Below, piece by piece: positions 1-12,930 of a DNA stretch of 64,000 bases (position 1 is its first letter; each line of letters opens with the position of its first letter). Position numbers and translations under genes: made by a program. A model generated the notes under the pieces. It saw only the letters and a list, made by a program, of their open reading frames with translations. It did no database searches and was not told the origin of the DNA. The DNA is from Pleurodeles waltl (Eukaryota; Chordata; Amphibia; Caudata; Salamandridae): NCBI RefSeq assembly GCF_031143425.1, contig NC_090444.1, positions 1,316,895,324-1,316,959,323 of the forward strand, read 5' to 3'.

Positions 1-3000
1 AATTTCCAAAATTTTCTCATCATCTACGTGTGTTTTTTCAAGAAGAGATGACTTTGTAGAAAAGCTGCAATCAGCACTGCAATCTGGGATTTGGTTAGTT
101 TCTGAAGTGACAATTTTCGAAAAGTCATTTTCTAATAAAGAGTCACAATTTATAGAAAAACCCTGTTGTACTGAATTAGAGGTAACATTCTGAATGCTAC
201 TTCTTACGTCTAAATTATTTTTTAAGGTATTGTTAGTCTTCAAAACATCAACTTTACCCTCTGACGTTTGGTTGTTTAAGTTAATACAATCATCTTTTTC
301 AACTTTACTGCTTTGTGGCACTAAATGTGGTAATCCAGAACTTGGTTTGAAATTCTCATTTATAGTGTCTATACAGGTTTGAATGTGATCCACATTTTTT
401 AATTTATCTGTTATGGTTTTTATTAAATGAGCATCACAATTTGAATTTAAGTTCTGGGGAAGATTGCCTGAAGGTTTTTGTGCACTTTCCTTAACATCCT
501 TGGCAAGGTTACCCATTGCGGTTAACAAGTCACTTGCTATGAAATTCTGTGTCAGGTTTGTTTCAATAAATGGATCAACAGTTTTTTTCCTGCTACTAGA
601 ACCTCTTTCATCTCTTGCATCAGTCTGGCTTGCAACGGTGCTAAGGGGACCACTAATAACTGAAACACGACAACTATTGCTAGGAATACACTGTGGTGTT
701 GTAACAGCATGTGAACATATTCCACCTTCAAAATTATTTAACAAATCTGAAGAAAAAGTAGGACACTTGCTTTGTTCACTGTTAGAGCTCAGGATTTTAC
801 TTTTATCCACCATCAACGTAGTGGGATTGCATGAAGAGTCCAACAATGGAGAAAGACTGGGGCAAGGTAGAATCATTGCATTTACAGTAGAATTGCTGAG
901 AGCACAATTAGTAGCAGTCACTTGAGGAAGTGTTTCTGTGTTCTCTAAAGTACCTGGAATACCTGCAGTTTCCAAGGCCTGTTTTATAATTTCATTCTTC
1001 TCTTGGACACAGGCAGTTAGGTTAGCTGCGTTTGAATGGGTTAACAAATTCTGTAAATACGAAGAGTGACTTTCAACTGCAAGAGATTGAAGGTAGGTTG
1101 GCTCCTTATAACAGGTTTCTGGGGTTAATAAAGATGGTTGAGATTGCAGATTTGAAGACAGCATCATACCAGCTAGAAGTGATACTTGCCCACTGCTGTT
1201 TAAGTGTTCTTCAGAAATCTCAGTTTCGTCATTAATAGGTTTACATAAGGAGCCTTTAGATAAGTGACCACCAAGAGAGCTTGGATTGCTGAAGACTCTA
1301 AAACACCTCCTACAAATGAATTTGCCATCTTGGATTATTGCAGGACACTTTGATCGTGAACTATGCCTTCTTTCCTTTGTGTTTGGGCTATGCCCATGAC
1401 CATCTTTTCTCATGTCAGATGAAGGCAGGGATGAGTCGCCAAAGTTAAATTCACTACTGGTAACTCCAGAATACTCTTGTTTTGGAAAAATAGATTCTGT
1501 AGTTGACTCAATGTTCGATAAAAGCTCGTGATTTGCATTATTTCCAAGTTGTGAGAACACAGGATTTGTGACATTAAGACTTAAGGAGGAGAAATTCGAT
1601 ATTGAACAGTCTTCTGCAGGAATTGGAAGGAAAGGGTCGGAGTCATTTTCAAATTTTAGAGGCAAAGCAGATTTAGACAAATCTTCAAACTGCGTATTAA
1701 AAAAAGCACCTGGGGCACTTTTATTATGCTGCGCACCTTGATTCATATTTTCTAATGCTGCTAACATAGGATTGACCAGGGTTTCTAAATGGGTAGGAAA
1801 AACAGGGGGTTGGACTGAGTGGAACTCACTGGAAAAGCTATGATTTGCATTACTGCTTTTATTATGTGGTGAAACTGCATTATTAGAACAGCTCGCTTTA
1901 GGTGACATGTTTAGTAAAGCTTTGGCATTTGCAGAATTTCTCGATCGCTGCCTTTTTCTCCGCTTGCGTTCCTGTGTAAACGATGGATACTGTTGAGGAT
2001 GTGCTGCTTTCATGTGCTTGCCGATGCTTTGTATAGAATTGTAGATTCTAGTACATCCTTCAATTAAGCAAGTGAATTTCTGAAGTGGAAGCTGTTTCAA
2101 TACAGAAGAAGTAACTAAAGGATTACTAAGGGAGGACTGCGATGAAACAAATAGGCTGCCATTTGATGTCTTTGAAGGCAAATTTAACAGATTAGCTGTT
2201 TTCATACGATCTTCAAACTCAGGAAAAACAAAACTGGTTTCATATAGAGGTTGGTTGTCAACACCCAAGTGCACTACGGTGCCCATTTGTCTTTCAACAG
2301 TTTTCATCGCTAAATCTATTTTACTTGTGCCAGAATTTACTGAAACATTAAGCTCTTGTTGAGGCTGACTGAAGCATTCAACTTCTTTACTTTCTTGGAA
2401 AAGTGGAAGGCTTGAATCATTGCAAGCATCTTTAACCGCAGTATAGATTTGCGAAAGAAGTGTGTTGCCAGTATCGATCATATTTACTGCTGCTGCTAAC
2501 TTTCCCTGTGTCAAAATAATATCGCATATTCCTTGGCTGAGAGGAGATTTCTTAATGTGACTGGAGGAAACAGTTACGTCAGCTTTTTCCAGTGCATCTA
2601 CAGAGGACTGCCCCAACATCTGCTCAGGTACATTTGTCTGTGGTGACATAACTTTACTTATTCCAGCTGAAGGAAGCACACTGTTACTAATTTCTTTGGA
2701 AGGTGGCAATTGTTGACTAACTGTACCTAAAGCGGTATGTTCCAAGCGATTCGGCCAGGTCTGCTGTTCTTCAAAAGATTCCATTTTGATAGGTTTCAGG
2801 GATTCACTTTCAGCACTAGCACTTGAAACAAAGTTGGGGTTATATATCTGCTCTGATTTTAGAGGTATATTTTTTGTATCTTTTGCCTCGTTTAATGTTG
2901 GGTCATACATCTCAGATGCGCTTTCTTGGTCTTTCAGGGTATTGCCCTGCTTCAACTCGTGGCTATTCATATGACTTTCTAGCTGACTCTCTGAATAGTA

Positions 3001-4419
3001 AACTTTTCCACAATCTTTGAATTTACAAGTAAAAGTATGGTAGTGTTTTGCCTCATGCTCATAAAGTGTACAAGCCTCCGAAAATATTCTTCCACATTTA
3101 GGAAACATACATTTTGCTCTGAAGTCCTGATGTTCCTTTTTGTGGGCCACCAACTGGGCATTTGAACGGAAGCTTGCCCCGCATTTCATCTGTATGCACA
3201 TGTATGGTTTGCTTCCACAGTGAATTTGCAGATGATCATTTAAATGAGTAACACTAACAAAATGTCTTCTGCAATAATGGCAAATCACCTTTTTACTTTG
3301 CATTTCTAGAAAATGCATTGCTTCTTCATTGTCTTTATGTGCTTTTACGTGTACAATCAAGTTTTTATAGTGTTTAAATCCTTTTTTACAGACTAGTACA
3401 GGGCAAGTGAATTCAGGTTCATCTGAAAGTTTCTGTGACGTTATGTTTGTATCATCCTGTTTAAATTTGACACAATTTTCATCCTCTGATCCTTCATTGT
3501 CATCGAATGTAACAAAATCATCTGAATAAATATTGTTTTTCTTTACTGATCGTTGATCTGGCTTAAATATAGAGTTCTGTTTTTCACTAGTAATGGCTAG
3601 TTTCTGTGATCTTCCAAGCCTTCTCAAAGGTTTCATTTCATCAAGTCTCTCTTTGCTGGACTGTTTGACATGTAGTGTCACATGAGGAACCAACCTTTCT
3701 TTGTTATCAAATTTCTTTGCACATATTGGGCAACTGTACACTCCATCGCTATGATGCTTTTGTGCATGTCTGATTATTCTGTGACCAAGAAACTCTTTGT
3801 CACACAAAACACAGTACTGCATATAGGCCTGAAAGTTTCTAAACCGAGCAGATACAAATCCTTTCTCTCTCATTTTCTTTACTTCTCTTTTTTTCCTTTT
3901 TTCTTCTTCCATGTCTCGCAGAAGGACTGAAGAGGAGTATGAATTTGAAATTCCATTTGTTGTGTTCTCCTTTCTCTCCTCAAAAGAGTCCTCGAGTTTT
4001 TCATACACTTCACTATCGTTGAGTTCATCTATAGAAGACACAATGGAGGCTTCCTCTCCCATTAACGCAAGACACTGGCGTTTCAATGTTTTCCAATCCC
4101 AGAATTCAGGATCGAAAGGCCACCGAGTTTTTAAAACTAGCAACAGCTCACACCGCAACGAGTTTGGAACTGGAAGACTGTCTTCATCGTACTTCTGATC
4201 TGGTTGATTGTACAGCATTTCGACAGCATAATATGCATCAACCGTCGGCTCAAGAAGAAATTCACTAAGCTGACACGCACGCTTGACTTCTAAATCATCA
4301 GGTAGCAAGCAGGAAATGGTCTTGCAGATAGATATTTTCACATTTGCATTTTCACCCGATTCCAACCGCAATGCTTTCACACAAAGCTCAATGCAAGTTG
4401 AGAGTCCAGCCCCTTCAGC
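1..4419 (-). CDS. ZNF292: ZNF292 giant 3' exon (partial), C2H2 zinc-finger protein
   Basis: The minus strand is open from 4419 to the left edge in every stretch I translated, about 1473 codons, and continues beyond the window. The exon opens after a polypyrimidine tract and AG (4421-4420) with AEGAGLS in phase 0. It then shows the ZNF292-type helical region (motifs ISICKTISCLLPDD and EFWDWKTLKR), a basic stretch, and finger-like units: two around 3690-3815 (YCVLCDKEFLGH and CPICAKKF), five between about 2960 and 3410, one around 2005-2075 and one around 1250-1335. ZNF292 is a large nuclear DNA-binding regulator whose vertebrate orthologues also pack most of the protein into one terminal exon. 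RLF is the nearest paralogue, but the wording near the first fingers fits ZNF292 better from memory. Low-complexity Ser/Asn-rich sequence fills 1-1250. No frameshift was seen. Confidence 0.93.
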
Positions 4420-4586
4420 CTGCAATGAAAATAAAAATAAAACTGAGATTGGAACATTTATCATACAAAACAAAATGTATTAAAACCTCATAACAATTGG
4501 AGGAAACTAACAATGGGCCTAGAGGAGATGTATATGCAAGACAATTCATTTTTTTTTTTTTGTTGAAACAACCATCGCTGCTACAA
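4420..4586. other. Intronic gap with poly-T run
   Basis: This is AT-rich intron sequence between the ZNF292 acceptor and DIRS-D1, with a T homopolymer around 4549-4561. No gene or repeat family is recognised. Confidence 0.6.
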
Positions 4587-4971
4587 TACAAGTTACTTAC
4601 CTTCGGTAACGACATATTTGGTAGAGACATATTCTAGTTGCAGATTCCGTACCTTAGAATTTCCCTCAGGTGTCAGACTGGATCTGGAGATTTTTCTTCG
4701 AGCAGTACCCCTGCACGCCATTCGGTGGCATGTGTCGACTGAGAGGGAGTTGTTGGCGTCATGTTCACTGTGATGATGTAGCAGTTGTATATAGGCCCCA
4801 GTCTGGCGCACTGACATCAGTTTCTTTTCACAACTTTCCACACCAGTAGCGCAGAGCCATGAAGAACACCGAGAATGGTGTGCCAAAAATAGGGCCCTTA
4901 AAGGAAAGTTCCTGTCACTAGAAATCAGTTCGCAGTGCGGGGAGGATGAGCGAGTTTGGCAAGTAATCTGC

Positions 4972-5062
4972 AACTAGAATATGTCTCTACCAGATCGTTA
5001 CTGAAGGTAAGTAACTTGTATATCTGATAGAGACTTCTAGTTGCAGATTCCTTACCTTAGAA
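4972..5062. repeat. DIRS-D1 internal complementary region
   Basis: The first part is complementary to the left end at 4587-4640 (TATGTCTCTACC through GGTAAGTAACTTGTA). The second part (TCTGATAGAGACTTCTAGTT) matches the reverse complement of the right end seen in the sister copy D5 (TCTATCAG at 32854-32861). This is the circle-junction template typical of DIRS elements. Confidence 0.75.
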
Positions 5063-5118
5063 TAGATACCCGAGCGATACCATTCCCTGGTGGTGGGGTG
5101 GTGGGCTGCGAACCAAGA

Positions 5119-6038
5119 TCACACCAAAAAGTCATGCAGGACCAAACGGCAAAAGTAGCCGTCTCTGTGGTCCTGACTGTCCAGGCAGTAATGGTTGGTG
5201 AACATATGCAAAAACGTCCACGTTGTAGCCTGGCAGATATCCAAGACTGGAACCCTGCGTTGCGAACACTGTGGAAGCAGCAGTTGCTCTGGTTGAATGA
5301 GCACGCAAACCCTCAGGGGTTGCTTTTTCGTCAAAGCTTACCACATCTTGATGCAGAAGACTACCCATCACAAGATGGTCCTCTTCTGCACCACTCTTCC
5401 TTTCTTCACACCCACATAACCCACAAAGAGTTGATCGTCGGTCCGGAAATCTTTGGTACAATTTAGGTAGAACCCCAATGCTCTTTTTGGATCCACACAG
5501 TGGAGTCTCTCCTCCTCAGAAGAGGGATGTGAGGGTGCGTAAAAAAATAGGCAAGGTGGCTGACTGGCCTATGTGAAAAGGTGTCACCACTGTGGGAAGG
5601 AAGGAGGCCCTGGTACGAAGCACCACCTTGTACTGCTAGGAATAGTGGCTTTGAAGATAGAGCTTGAAGCTCACTCACTCTGTGAGCAGACGTGATGGCA
5701 ATCAGGAAGACAGTTTTAAGGGTCAAGAGCCGTAGAGGACAGTTGTGGAGTGGCTTAAAAGGAGCACACGAGGTAAGCGGGACAAAGTTCAAATCCCACT
5801 GGGGCATTATGAACAGGATAGGAGTAAACATATGTGTGAGGCCTTTCAGAAACCTCCCAACAATGAGAGATTTGAACAGGGAAGGTTGGTCAGGTAGCCT
5901 TAAAAAGGCAGAGATGGCAGACAAATATCCCTTGAGGGTGCCCAGAGAAGAGCCCTGCTGGGCAAGAGAGAATAAAAATAAGTACCTCAGAGAGGTGCAG
6001 AGAGGGGGATCAACAGACTTGTTGATACACCATGCCAC
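5119..6038 (-). pseudogene. DIRS-D1 tyrosine recombinase remnant
   Basis: This codes in pieces for a DIRS tyrosine recombinase, the enzyme proposed to integrate the circular DNA intermediate. The upstream part (6038-5463) includes the core-binding stretch GTLKGYLSAISAFLRL and the catalytic-Arg motif HRVSELQAL. The downstream part holds HSTRATAA (HxxR box) in one frame, while FTNHYCLDSQ, carrying the terminal His/Tyr region, is in another frame (5334-5119). A frameshift therefore lies near 5290-5300, and a further break lies at about 5462. Each frame ends in a stop. The protein would not be made intact. Confidence 0.8.
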
Positions 6039-6123
6039 AAATGTATTTTAACAACAGGCGTATACCGTTTTGGTGGAGGGACGCCTGGCTGCCAACATTA
6101 CATTACAGACTTCGGGCGGAAGG

Positions 6124-7758
6124 TCAAAAGCTACAACTGCCGCCACTCAAGCTCCATGCGAGGAGGCAGAGACTGGATAGGTTTGGGTGGCTGACCATCC
6201 CCGGTTGCTGGGACAGATTATCCTTCCAAAGGGGCAGTCTGATCTGAGGATCGATGGCCATGCTCAATAGCTCGGGATACCAGACTCTTCGTGCCAAGTC
6301 CGGCGCCACCAGGGTTACTTGGGCCCGGTCTTGCCTGATCTTCAGAACTCTGGGCAGTAGTGGTATTGGCGGGAAGACGTACAGGAGGCCTGAGCTCCAC
6401 TTGTGATGAAAAGCGTTGCTCAGTGAGTGCCGCCTTGGAAACTCCAGGGCGCAAAACAGCTAAAATTGCGCATTCTCTGCGGAGGAAAACAGATCTAACC
6501 AAGGCTCTCCCCACTGTTGAAAGAAACCTTGCGCCACCTCTGGATGGAAACTGCATTTGTGATCGACTATACATCGACGGCTGAGTTAGTCTGCCCTGAC
6601 GTTCAGAGAGCCCGCCAGATGTTGAACAACCAGAGAAATGCCCTGGCGTTCCAGCCATGTCCAGAGACAAAGAGCCTCCTGACAAAGGGTATATGACCCC
6701 ACTCCGTCCTGCTTGTTGCAGTACCACATGGCGGTGGTGTTGGTGAACACCTGCACCACTGTCCCTTTGAGAGAGGGAAGGAATGCTTTCAATTCAAGTT
6801 GGATAGCCCGGAGCTCCAAAAGGTTGAGGTGGAGCCCGTACTCCTTCGCAGACCCGAGGCCTCTGATCTACGCTTCTGCAATGTGGCTGCCTCATCCCAG
6901 GAGTGACGCATCTGTCACTACTGTGGGATCTGGTTGGGGAAGTGAGAGGGATCTGCCTTGACCCAATCTGGATTCAACAACCACCACTGCAAGTCTTTTG
7001 CAGTTCCCGCCAGAACTTCAGGTCCCACTACAGAGCCCCTATATGCCATCTGGCATTTTGGACCTGCAGGATGCAGGAGGCCATGAGGCCCAGGAGCTTC
7101 AGAGTCATTCTCACAGAAAACCATGACAGAGGATGAAACCTCATCAGAGCCTGAATATCCTGGACTTGCTGCTCTGGAGGATTAGCCCAAAACTGCACTG
7201 TGTCCAGAAGAGCTCCTATGAAAGTGTCTGAGAGGGAGTCAGGTGTGACTTTGACATGTTTATCGTGAACTCTAGCGAATAGAGGAGGTTTGCTGTAGTC
7301 TGGAGGTGGGAGACATCCTTGGGTAAGCCCGCCTTCAACAGCCAGTTGTCGAGATAGGGGAAAGACTGAAACCCCCGGACCTAAGAAGATGAGCCATTGC
7401 CTTGGTGAACACCTGAGGGCCGCTGGTAAGGCCAAATGGCAGCATGGTGAACTGAAAGTGTTTGTGGCCCACCTTGAACCGCAGGTAACATCTGTGGGCC
7501 AGCAGGATGGGGATATGAAAATATGCACCCTGCAAGTCCAACACTACAAACCAGTCTTTTAGTTCTAGGGCAGACAATACCTGAGCCAACGTGAGCATGT
7601 TGAACGTGTTCTTGAGGAAGAGATTTACTGTCTTTAGGTCTAGAACAGGGCGAAGACCCTTGCTCTTTTTTTGGTATCAGAAAGTAGCGGGAATAACAAT
7701 CACTGCCTACTTCTGATACTGGGACCCCTTCTATGGCTCTTTTGGCCAAGAGAGTCAT
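6124..7758 (-). pseudogene. DIRS-D1 reverse transcriptase-RNase H-methyltransferase remnant
   Basis: Fragments in several frames follow the DIRS polymerase order. RT fingers/palm comes first (YSRYFLIPKKEQG at about 7690, then YFHIPI and FGLTSGPQVFTK). The RNase H part follows (LRAIQLELKAFLPSLKG; FTNTTAMWYCN at about 6740). The methyltransferase-like C-terminus ends it (PELLSMAIDPQIRLPLWKDN near 6250). The polymerase box reads YLDN, not YLDD, around 7338-7360. At least three frame changes are needed. It is non-functional, but clearly the same family as D5. Confidence 0.8.
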
Positions 7759-7764
7759 AACTAA

Positions 7765-8729
7765 CTATTGGAGTAGTGGCAAATGATCATCCGCCAGCCA
7801 TTTGAATGTTGGTAGAATAGGAGGAGGAGAAAAGGATTGAAAAGGCAGGGCATAGGACTTGGCCGTAACCAGAATCTCCTTAAAGCGCTCCAGCACTGAG
7901 TCTGCCTGCTCGCCAAACAAGCAATCAGTCAATGATCTGGCACCTGTGGGCACCGTAATCTGCATTGTGTGGCTCCTGACCAACGCATATAATAATGGGG
8001 CTGGTGCTGTGAAAAGTGGCCTTGTGACAGGCGCCGGGAGCACAGGCCTTGTGACAGGCGCCGGAGAAGGTCACTTGGGTTCGACTAGCGCCAGTCTGGA
8101 TCCAGACTCCCATTGATTAGACTCCCCCGGAGTCAAGGCCGAAGCCACCAGCGTGGATCCGGTTGGAGCCTCTTCCGACCCCACAGGGCCCGAAGACGCT
8201 CCAGTGGGGTCTGCCCGCTCGAATATGCTGTGCCTGGCCACTTAGAACTCCTTTGAGTGTGTGTCGATTCAGCTCCTGGGAAAAGTGGGAAGCATGGAGT
8301 GGAACTGGCTAGCGGCTCTGCAGGACTGTGCTGGGAATGCCGATGTTCCTCCCTTGTCTCGTCGGCCGATATACATGGTGAAGTCCTCTTGGATGACTTC
8401 TTATGCCTCTTTCCTGAGTGTCCAAGGACCTCCAATGGGACGAAGAGGACATGGGCCTCTGAGATCGGTCCCACTAACTCCTTCTCGAAGGAACTAAAAC
8501 CTTCTCGGAGTCGCACATGTCCGGCCGCAAGCTGCTTTAGAGACTGCTCCCACCATGGCCCGGCAGTCTGAGCACGACTTGAAGACACGGTTGCACTCGA
8601 GGCACCAGAGGCAAACGGGATGGGGATCAGTGACTGACATGGCACAGTGACAGGTGCCAAATGGTTTAAACCCAGCATTCCTAGACAAACACAAAAAAAA
8701 AAAAAAAAAAAAAAAAACACAAAAAACAC
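7765..8729 (-). pseudogene. DIRS-D1 gag-like ORF1 remnant with internal deletion
   Basis: The 5' part (8694-8494 frame) has a Cys-rich start, MSVTDPHPVCLWCLECN then KSCSDC, shared with the ORF1 N-termini of D5, D6 and D8. The 3' part (8043-7765) has the conserved C-terminal stretch ending FGEQADSVLERFKEI. Compared with the other copies, the middle is missing around 8065-8130. A roughly 24-bp tandem duplication (CTTGTGACAGGCGCCGG twice) lies at about 8021-8064. The nominal 198-residue frame at 8729-8133 includes the poly-A tract read as poly-Phe and is only partly meaningful. Confidence 0.65.
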
Positions 8730-8935
8730 AAATAAATTATGAATTAGCCAAAGAAATTACACTAAAAGTCTTCACTCACATGGACGTAGTTCCTAATTCA
8801 AAATCAAAACACTGCTGTATGCAGATTTCATCAATGGGAACATTTCTTTACAATGGTGGTGTAGCAACTTCCCATCCTTGGCTTCCCAATAAGGCAATTA
8901 TATTTTTTTTGTATATAATAGTTGGACAAAAAATA
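8691..8935. other. Poly-A tract and AT-rich gap
   Basis: An A homopolymer (about 8693-8717) marks the abrupt 5' end of D1. AT-rich sequence of no recognised family follows, up to the D2 left end. Confidence 0.6.
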
Positions 8936-9169
8936 AAAAAGTTACTTGTAATAGTGGTTCTCCAGTAAGGTCATCTTTCACAAGCAGTCACCGAGCTGGG
9001 AGTCACAAGGTAACATTACATTAACAGCTTAATATGTTAAGGCCCAGAAGCTCTAAACATTCGCACTTGAGTAGTTTACTGGACCACATTTAAAAATAAC
9101 CAAGCTTCAGCCAATGAGGATGAAGCAGACTGAAGACCACACCCTGCATAGACCAGCATCCCTAGATAT

Positions 9170-9765
9170 TGTAGCTCGTTTCTTACAAAAAGCAGCTTTA
9201 GAACTGCTGTTCAAGGGCTCATCCTCGCATATGCATGGTGTAATGTCCTGCTCCATAGCCTCCCAGACTCCAGACTTTAGAGAATCTTACATGCTGCAAC
9301 ATACCTTATCTAAATAACCCCCATGCTGATGAACTCCTCTGGTTCCCGTTTCGGGCTTGCACCATTAGCAAAACCAGCTGTATATTTTACAAAGTCATTA
9401 CAGTCGAACCCCTAGTTATCCTGCAGAGAAGCTTACCATCTCTGGTGGTTCCTGACATACCTGAAGCCAGGGAATCAGACTGCAGACAAAAAAAATAAAA
9501 AAAAAACAATCATCAAGGCAGTAGCCTTTTCCATTTATTCATCTAGGATCTGGAACAAAATGCCCCCATCTATCACGACAACTCCATCACTGCTGTTATT
9601 TAGGACACAGTTGAAGACCCAACTCTTTAAAGAACACTATCACAAGCATTAACAGTCTGCAGACCAGCCACCTCTCCCATTCTTTGTTGACTTTATGCTA
9701 GTCTTGGACCCTGTTTAGTACTCTGCTGCCCTTTGGCAAGGTTTGCACTTTTGAAATAACACATA
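9170..9765 (+). mobile_element. LINE (Rex1/CR1-like) 3' fragment
   Basis: Plus-strand translation gives DELLWFPFRACTISKTSCIFYKV at 9327-9395, resembling the thumb/C-terminal region of Rex1-type reverse transcriptases. At about 9526-9650 it gives SRIWNKMPPSI, then LLLFRTQLKTQLFKEH, the C-terminal signature. Frame breaks lie between these. It sits inside the D2 left repeat. The 5' end of the fragment is uncertain. Confidence 0.55.
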
Positions 9766-9824
9766 CACAGTAGACTAAAGGATTGTACATTTAGGTGAGT
9801 CTCTAGCTGGAAGGAGGATGTGTT

Positions 9825-9935
9825 GCATGTGAATCTGTGAAAGATGAGAATATAGGTGAACCACCATTGCAGGTTACTTTTTTCTTCTCCAGTACTGGAT
9901 CTTACATAGATTCACATGTCAAAATAAGAATAATT
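9825..9935. repeat. DIRS-D2 internal complementary region
   Basis: GTGAATCTGTGAAAGATGAG through GCAGGTTAC is the reverse complement of the D2 left end at 8941-8990. The second half, ending in ACATAGATTCACATG, is the reverse complement of the D2 right end at 23415-23452. It is separated from the left repeat by the LINE fragment. Confidence 0.6.
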
Positions 9936-10456
9936 GCCACATTAAAACTATTTCTAGCACTACAGTGGACAGCGGGTAATAAAAAAAATGATTTCAACAT
10001 TTATAGTGGAGTGCACGTTAACTGTACTTTGGAACGGTTTTCCTGCTTTGGGTGACTAAGTTATAGCGGCTGCTATCCAATGAACTATTCTCATATTAGA
10101 GATGGCTTTTCCTTTATGTGGATGTCCGAAAGCTATGACGAGCAGGTCGGATTTTCTAAAATCTTTGGTTTTATGCAAATGGAATTTTTAAACAAGCATC
10201 CAGAGTGACTGCATAGAGTGACAGGGTGCTTTTCCATTGTTCTGGATTTTTATTTAGATAACTAACTCTTTCGAAGCAGGTGGCTGTTCCCCCACAAAAA
10301 ACATTATAGGGATGTCTCTTTTCTTGAATGTAAGGACTTTATAGGTCCTTTTCCTGAGTGTTGTAGAGGGATTAAATTCTTCATTAGGCAGTAGGATCCT
10401 GTGATTTCTGTAACAGAAGACTTGCTTCCCTCATGAACACCTCTGTATAAACAAAT
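9936..10456. other. Unassigned interior of D2
   Basis: This stretch has no convincing reading frame and no match recognised to the other DIRS copies. It ends at the CAAAT target duplication of the Gypsy element and continues at 16422 on the far side. Confidence 0.45.
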
Positions 10457-12663
10457 TGTAGGAAAGTGCCCTTTTTGGCATGGTTACCCTCCTCTTTTTT
10501 CCTGATACTGATGCTGACATGACAGAGTGTGCTGGGATCCTGCTAACCAGGCCACAGCACCAGTGTTCTTTCCCTTAAAATGTACCATTGCTTCCACAAT
10601 TGGCACACCCGTGGCACACAGTTAAGTCCCTTGTAAAAGGTACCCATGGTACCAAGGGCCCTGTGGCCAGGGAAGGTCCCCAAAGGCTGCAGTATGTATT
10701 ATACCACCCTGGAGGACCCTCACAAAGAACATGCACACAGCCATTACAGTTAGAGTATACGGGTGGGGAGACAAAGTCAAAATGGCACCCCTCTCAGGAT
10801 GCCATGCCCATAAACCACTGCCTGAGGCATAGGTAAGTCACCCCTCTAGCACGACTCATAGCCCTAAGGCAAGGTGCACTGTGCCTCAGGTGAGGGCACT
10901 GCTGTATGAGTAATATGCCCCTGCAGTGTCTAAGTCCATTCTTAGACATTGTAAATGCAGTGTGGCCATATAAAGTATATGGGATGGGAGTTTGTCATTA
11001 TGAACTCCAAGCTCCATAATGGTTTCACTGAAGTCTGGGAAACTTGGTATCAAACCTGCCAGCACAATAAACCCACACTGATGCCAGTGTTGGATTTATG
11101 GAAAAATTGCCCCCCGGGGCATATTAGAGATGCCCCCTGTATTTTAGCCAAATGTCTAGTGCAGAACTGACCAGTCTGTGCCAGCCTGCCACTTCCAGAC
11201 TACTTTCTGACCACATGGGGTGAAAGCCTTTGTGCTCTTTGTGGCCAGAAACAAAGCCTGCACTGGGTGGAGGTGCTTCATATCCCTCCCCCTCTGCAGG
11301 AACTGTAACACCTGGAGGTGAGCCTCAAAGGCTCAGGCTTAGGCACTCCAGATAGTGGAGATGTCCGCACCCCCAGACAAAGCCCCACTTTTGGCGGGAA
11401 GTCCAGTGGGAAAATTAGGGAAAACAAGGAGGAGTGACCACTTCAGCTGGGACCACCGCTAAGATGTCCAGAGCTGAAGTGACCCCTTCCTTGCAAAATC
11501 CTCTATCTTGGTATGGAGGACAGGGACCAATAGGGTTAGGTCTATCTCCCCATCACCAAAGGGAGTGGACACCGGAAGGGTGTAGTCATTGGCTACTGCA
11601 CCCTGTAACCCCCCTAACACCAGGATTTAAGGGCTCCCCTAAACCTAGTTCTTCAGATTCCTGGCGACCTCAAGAAGAACAAAGAAAAAAAGCTGAGAAG
11701 TCAGAAGACACCAAGTGACTTGGCTCCAGCTTCTGAAGTCCTGCAACCAAAAGGCGATGCATCTTGTAGGACCAGGAGCCTTGGGGAATCAGACCTTCAG
11801 TGCGGCAACGTCCAGCAGGCGGCCCTCCTCCTTGTCCAGACTTTGGTTTTCCACAACCGACCCCCTAGACTTTGTCTGCATCTTTGTGATCCCATGGGCC
11901 CCCATATAGGACAGCAATGGCAGCCAGATGCTGTGTTTGCACCCTATACCGCTGAGGGTGTGTGTTTGGTGCCAACCTGTGATCCCCGGCCAAACCCCCT
12001 GGTGCTCCTCTAAACACCCAGGTCTGCCCTCCAAAGACGCTGGTATTTACATGAAAGCAGGCCTAATTTTGAGTACCCCCAGTCTCCATAGTAGCCCATG
12101 TTAAATCAACCTCAACTTTGACCTCTGCCCCCAGTCTCCATAGTAGCCCATGTTAAATCAACCTCAACTTTGACCTCTGCACCCGGCCGACCCCGTGTTG
12201 CTGGTGGTGGGTGTTCCTCTGGACATCCTAACACCCGGAGATTGGAACTGTAAGTCTTCTATTTACCTTTAAACTGTGCTAACTTTACTTGCCCTCCAGA
12301 ACTGTTTCTGAAAGTTATATTGGCAACTTTTAAAACAGATATTTGCATTTATTCGAAAAACCATATAACTTGCCAAAATTGAAACAAAGTGGTATTGATA
12401 CATATGTTGGATACTTACTTGCAAATGTACTTCTCAGAAACCTAAATCTTGTGTTTCCAGAAATAAAGTAACAAAATATATTTTTTCTATATAAAAACCA
12501 AATGCTTTGCACTACCCTCTGATAAGCCTAACTGTTCAACCACACTACCACAAAAGAGAGCGCTAGTATCATCTACTTTAGCCTTTGTTAAGCCTTTGGG
12601 GAACCCCTCGACTGTGCACACTATCTCATTTTGATATAGTAGATACAGAGCCAGTTTCCTATA
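10457..12663 (+). repeat. 5' LTR of the Gypsy element (about 2.2 kb)
   Basis: It starts TGTAGGAAAGTGCC and ends TTTCCTATA, where the terminal CA of the 3' copy has become TA. Long blocks match 14578-16421, including TTTCTGACCACATGGGGTGA and GTTGGATACTTACTTGCAAATG. A 52-bp tandem duplication at about 12076-12180 (unit starting CCCCAGTCTCCATAGTAGCC) is absent from the 3' copy. Such a long LTR is unusual. Confidence 0.82.
12076..12180 (+). repeat. 52-bp tandem duplication inside the LTR
   Basis: Two near-identical 52-bp units begin at about 12076 and 12128. The corresponding part of the 3' LTR (about 15846-15900) has one unit. Confidence 0.8.
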
Positions 12664-12930
12664 TTGGTGGATCAGCAGTGGGGTCTAACACTTTGCATTT
12701 GCTGGACTACTCAGCCAATACTTGATCACATGACTAAATTCCAAAATTGCCTTTATGAACAGATTTTTTGAATTTGAATTTTTTTTTTCAAATTTTTAAA
12801 AGTGCTGCTAGGGCCTTGGTTAAGTTCCCTTTAGCATTTGCTTTTAGACGTAAAAGTTATTTTAAGTTAGGGGTTAGTAACTAGAAGTAGTTTCTAGTTC
12901 CTAAAAGTAATCCCCAACTTTAGTAACATA

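Larger units (their letters stand above)
4587..8690 (-). mobile_element. DIRS-type retrotransposon D1, truncated at its 5' (gag) end
   Basis: The left inverted repeat starts at about 4587 (AGTTACTTACCTTCGG). It runs to about 4970 and is followed by an internal complementary region at 4972-5062, where the reverse complement of the left end meets a second terminal sequence around GGTAAGTAAC. Decayed YR, RT/RNase H/methyltransferase and gag coding follows on the minus strand. The element stops in a poly-A tract at about 8693 with no right inverted repeat. Termini and coding match D5 and D6, so the three form one subfamily. Confidence 0.85.

Noticed and set aside
464..925. 153-codon plus-strand frame
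   Set aside because: It is the antisense shadow of the ZNF292 terminal exon, which is open on the minus strand through the same region.
3682..4198. Plus-strand frames opposite the first zinc fingers
   Set aside because: They are antisense to clear C2H2 coding on the minus strand.
8654..8730. Poly-Lys/poly-Phe segments read through the A tract
   Set aside because: They are translation artefacts of a homopolymer at the truncated end of D1.
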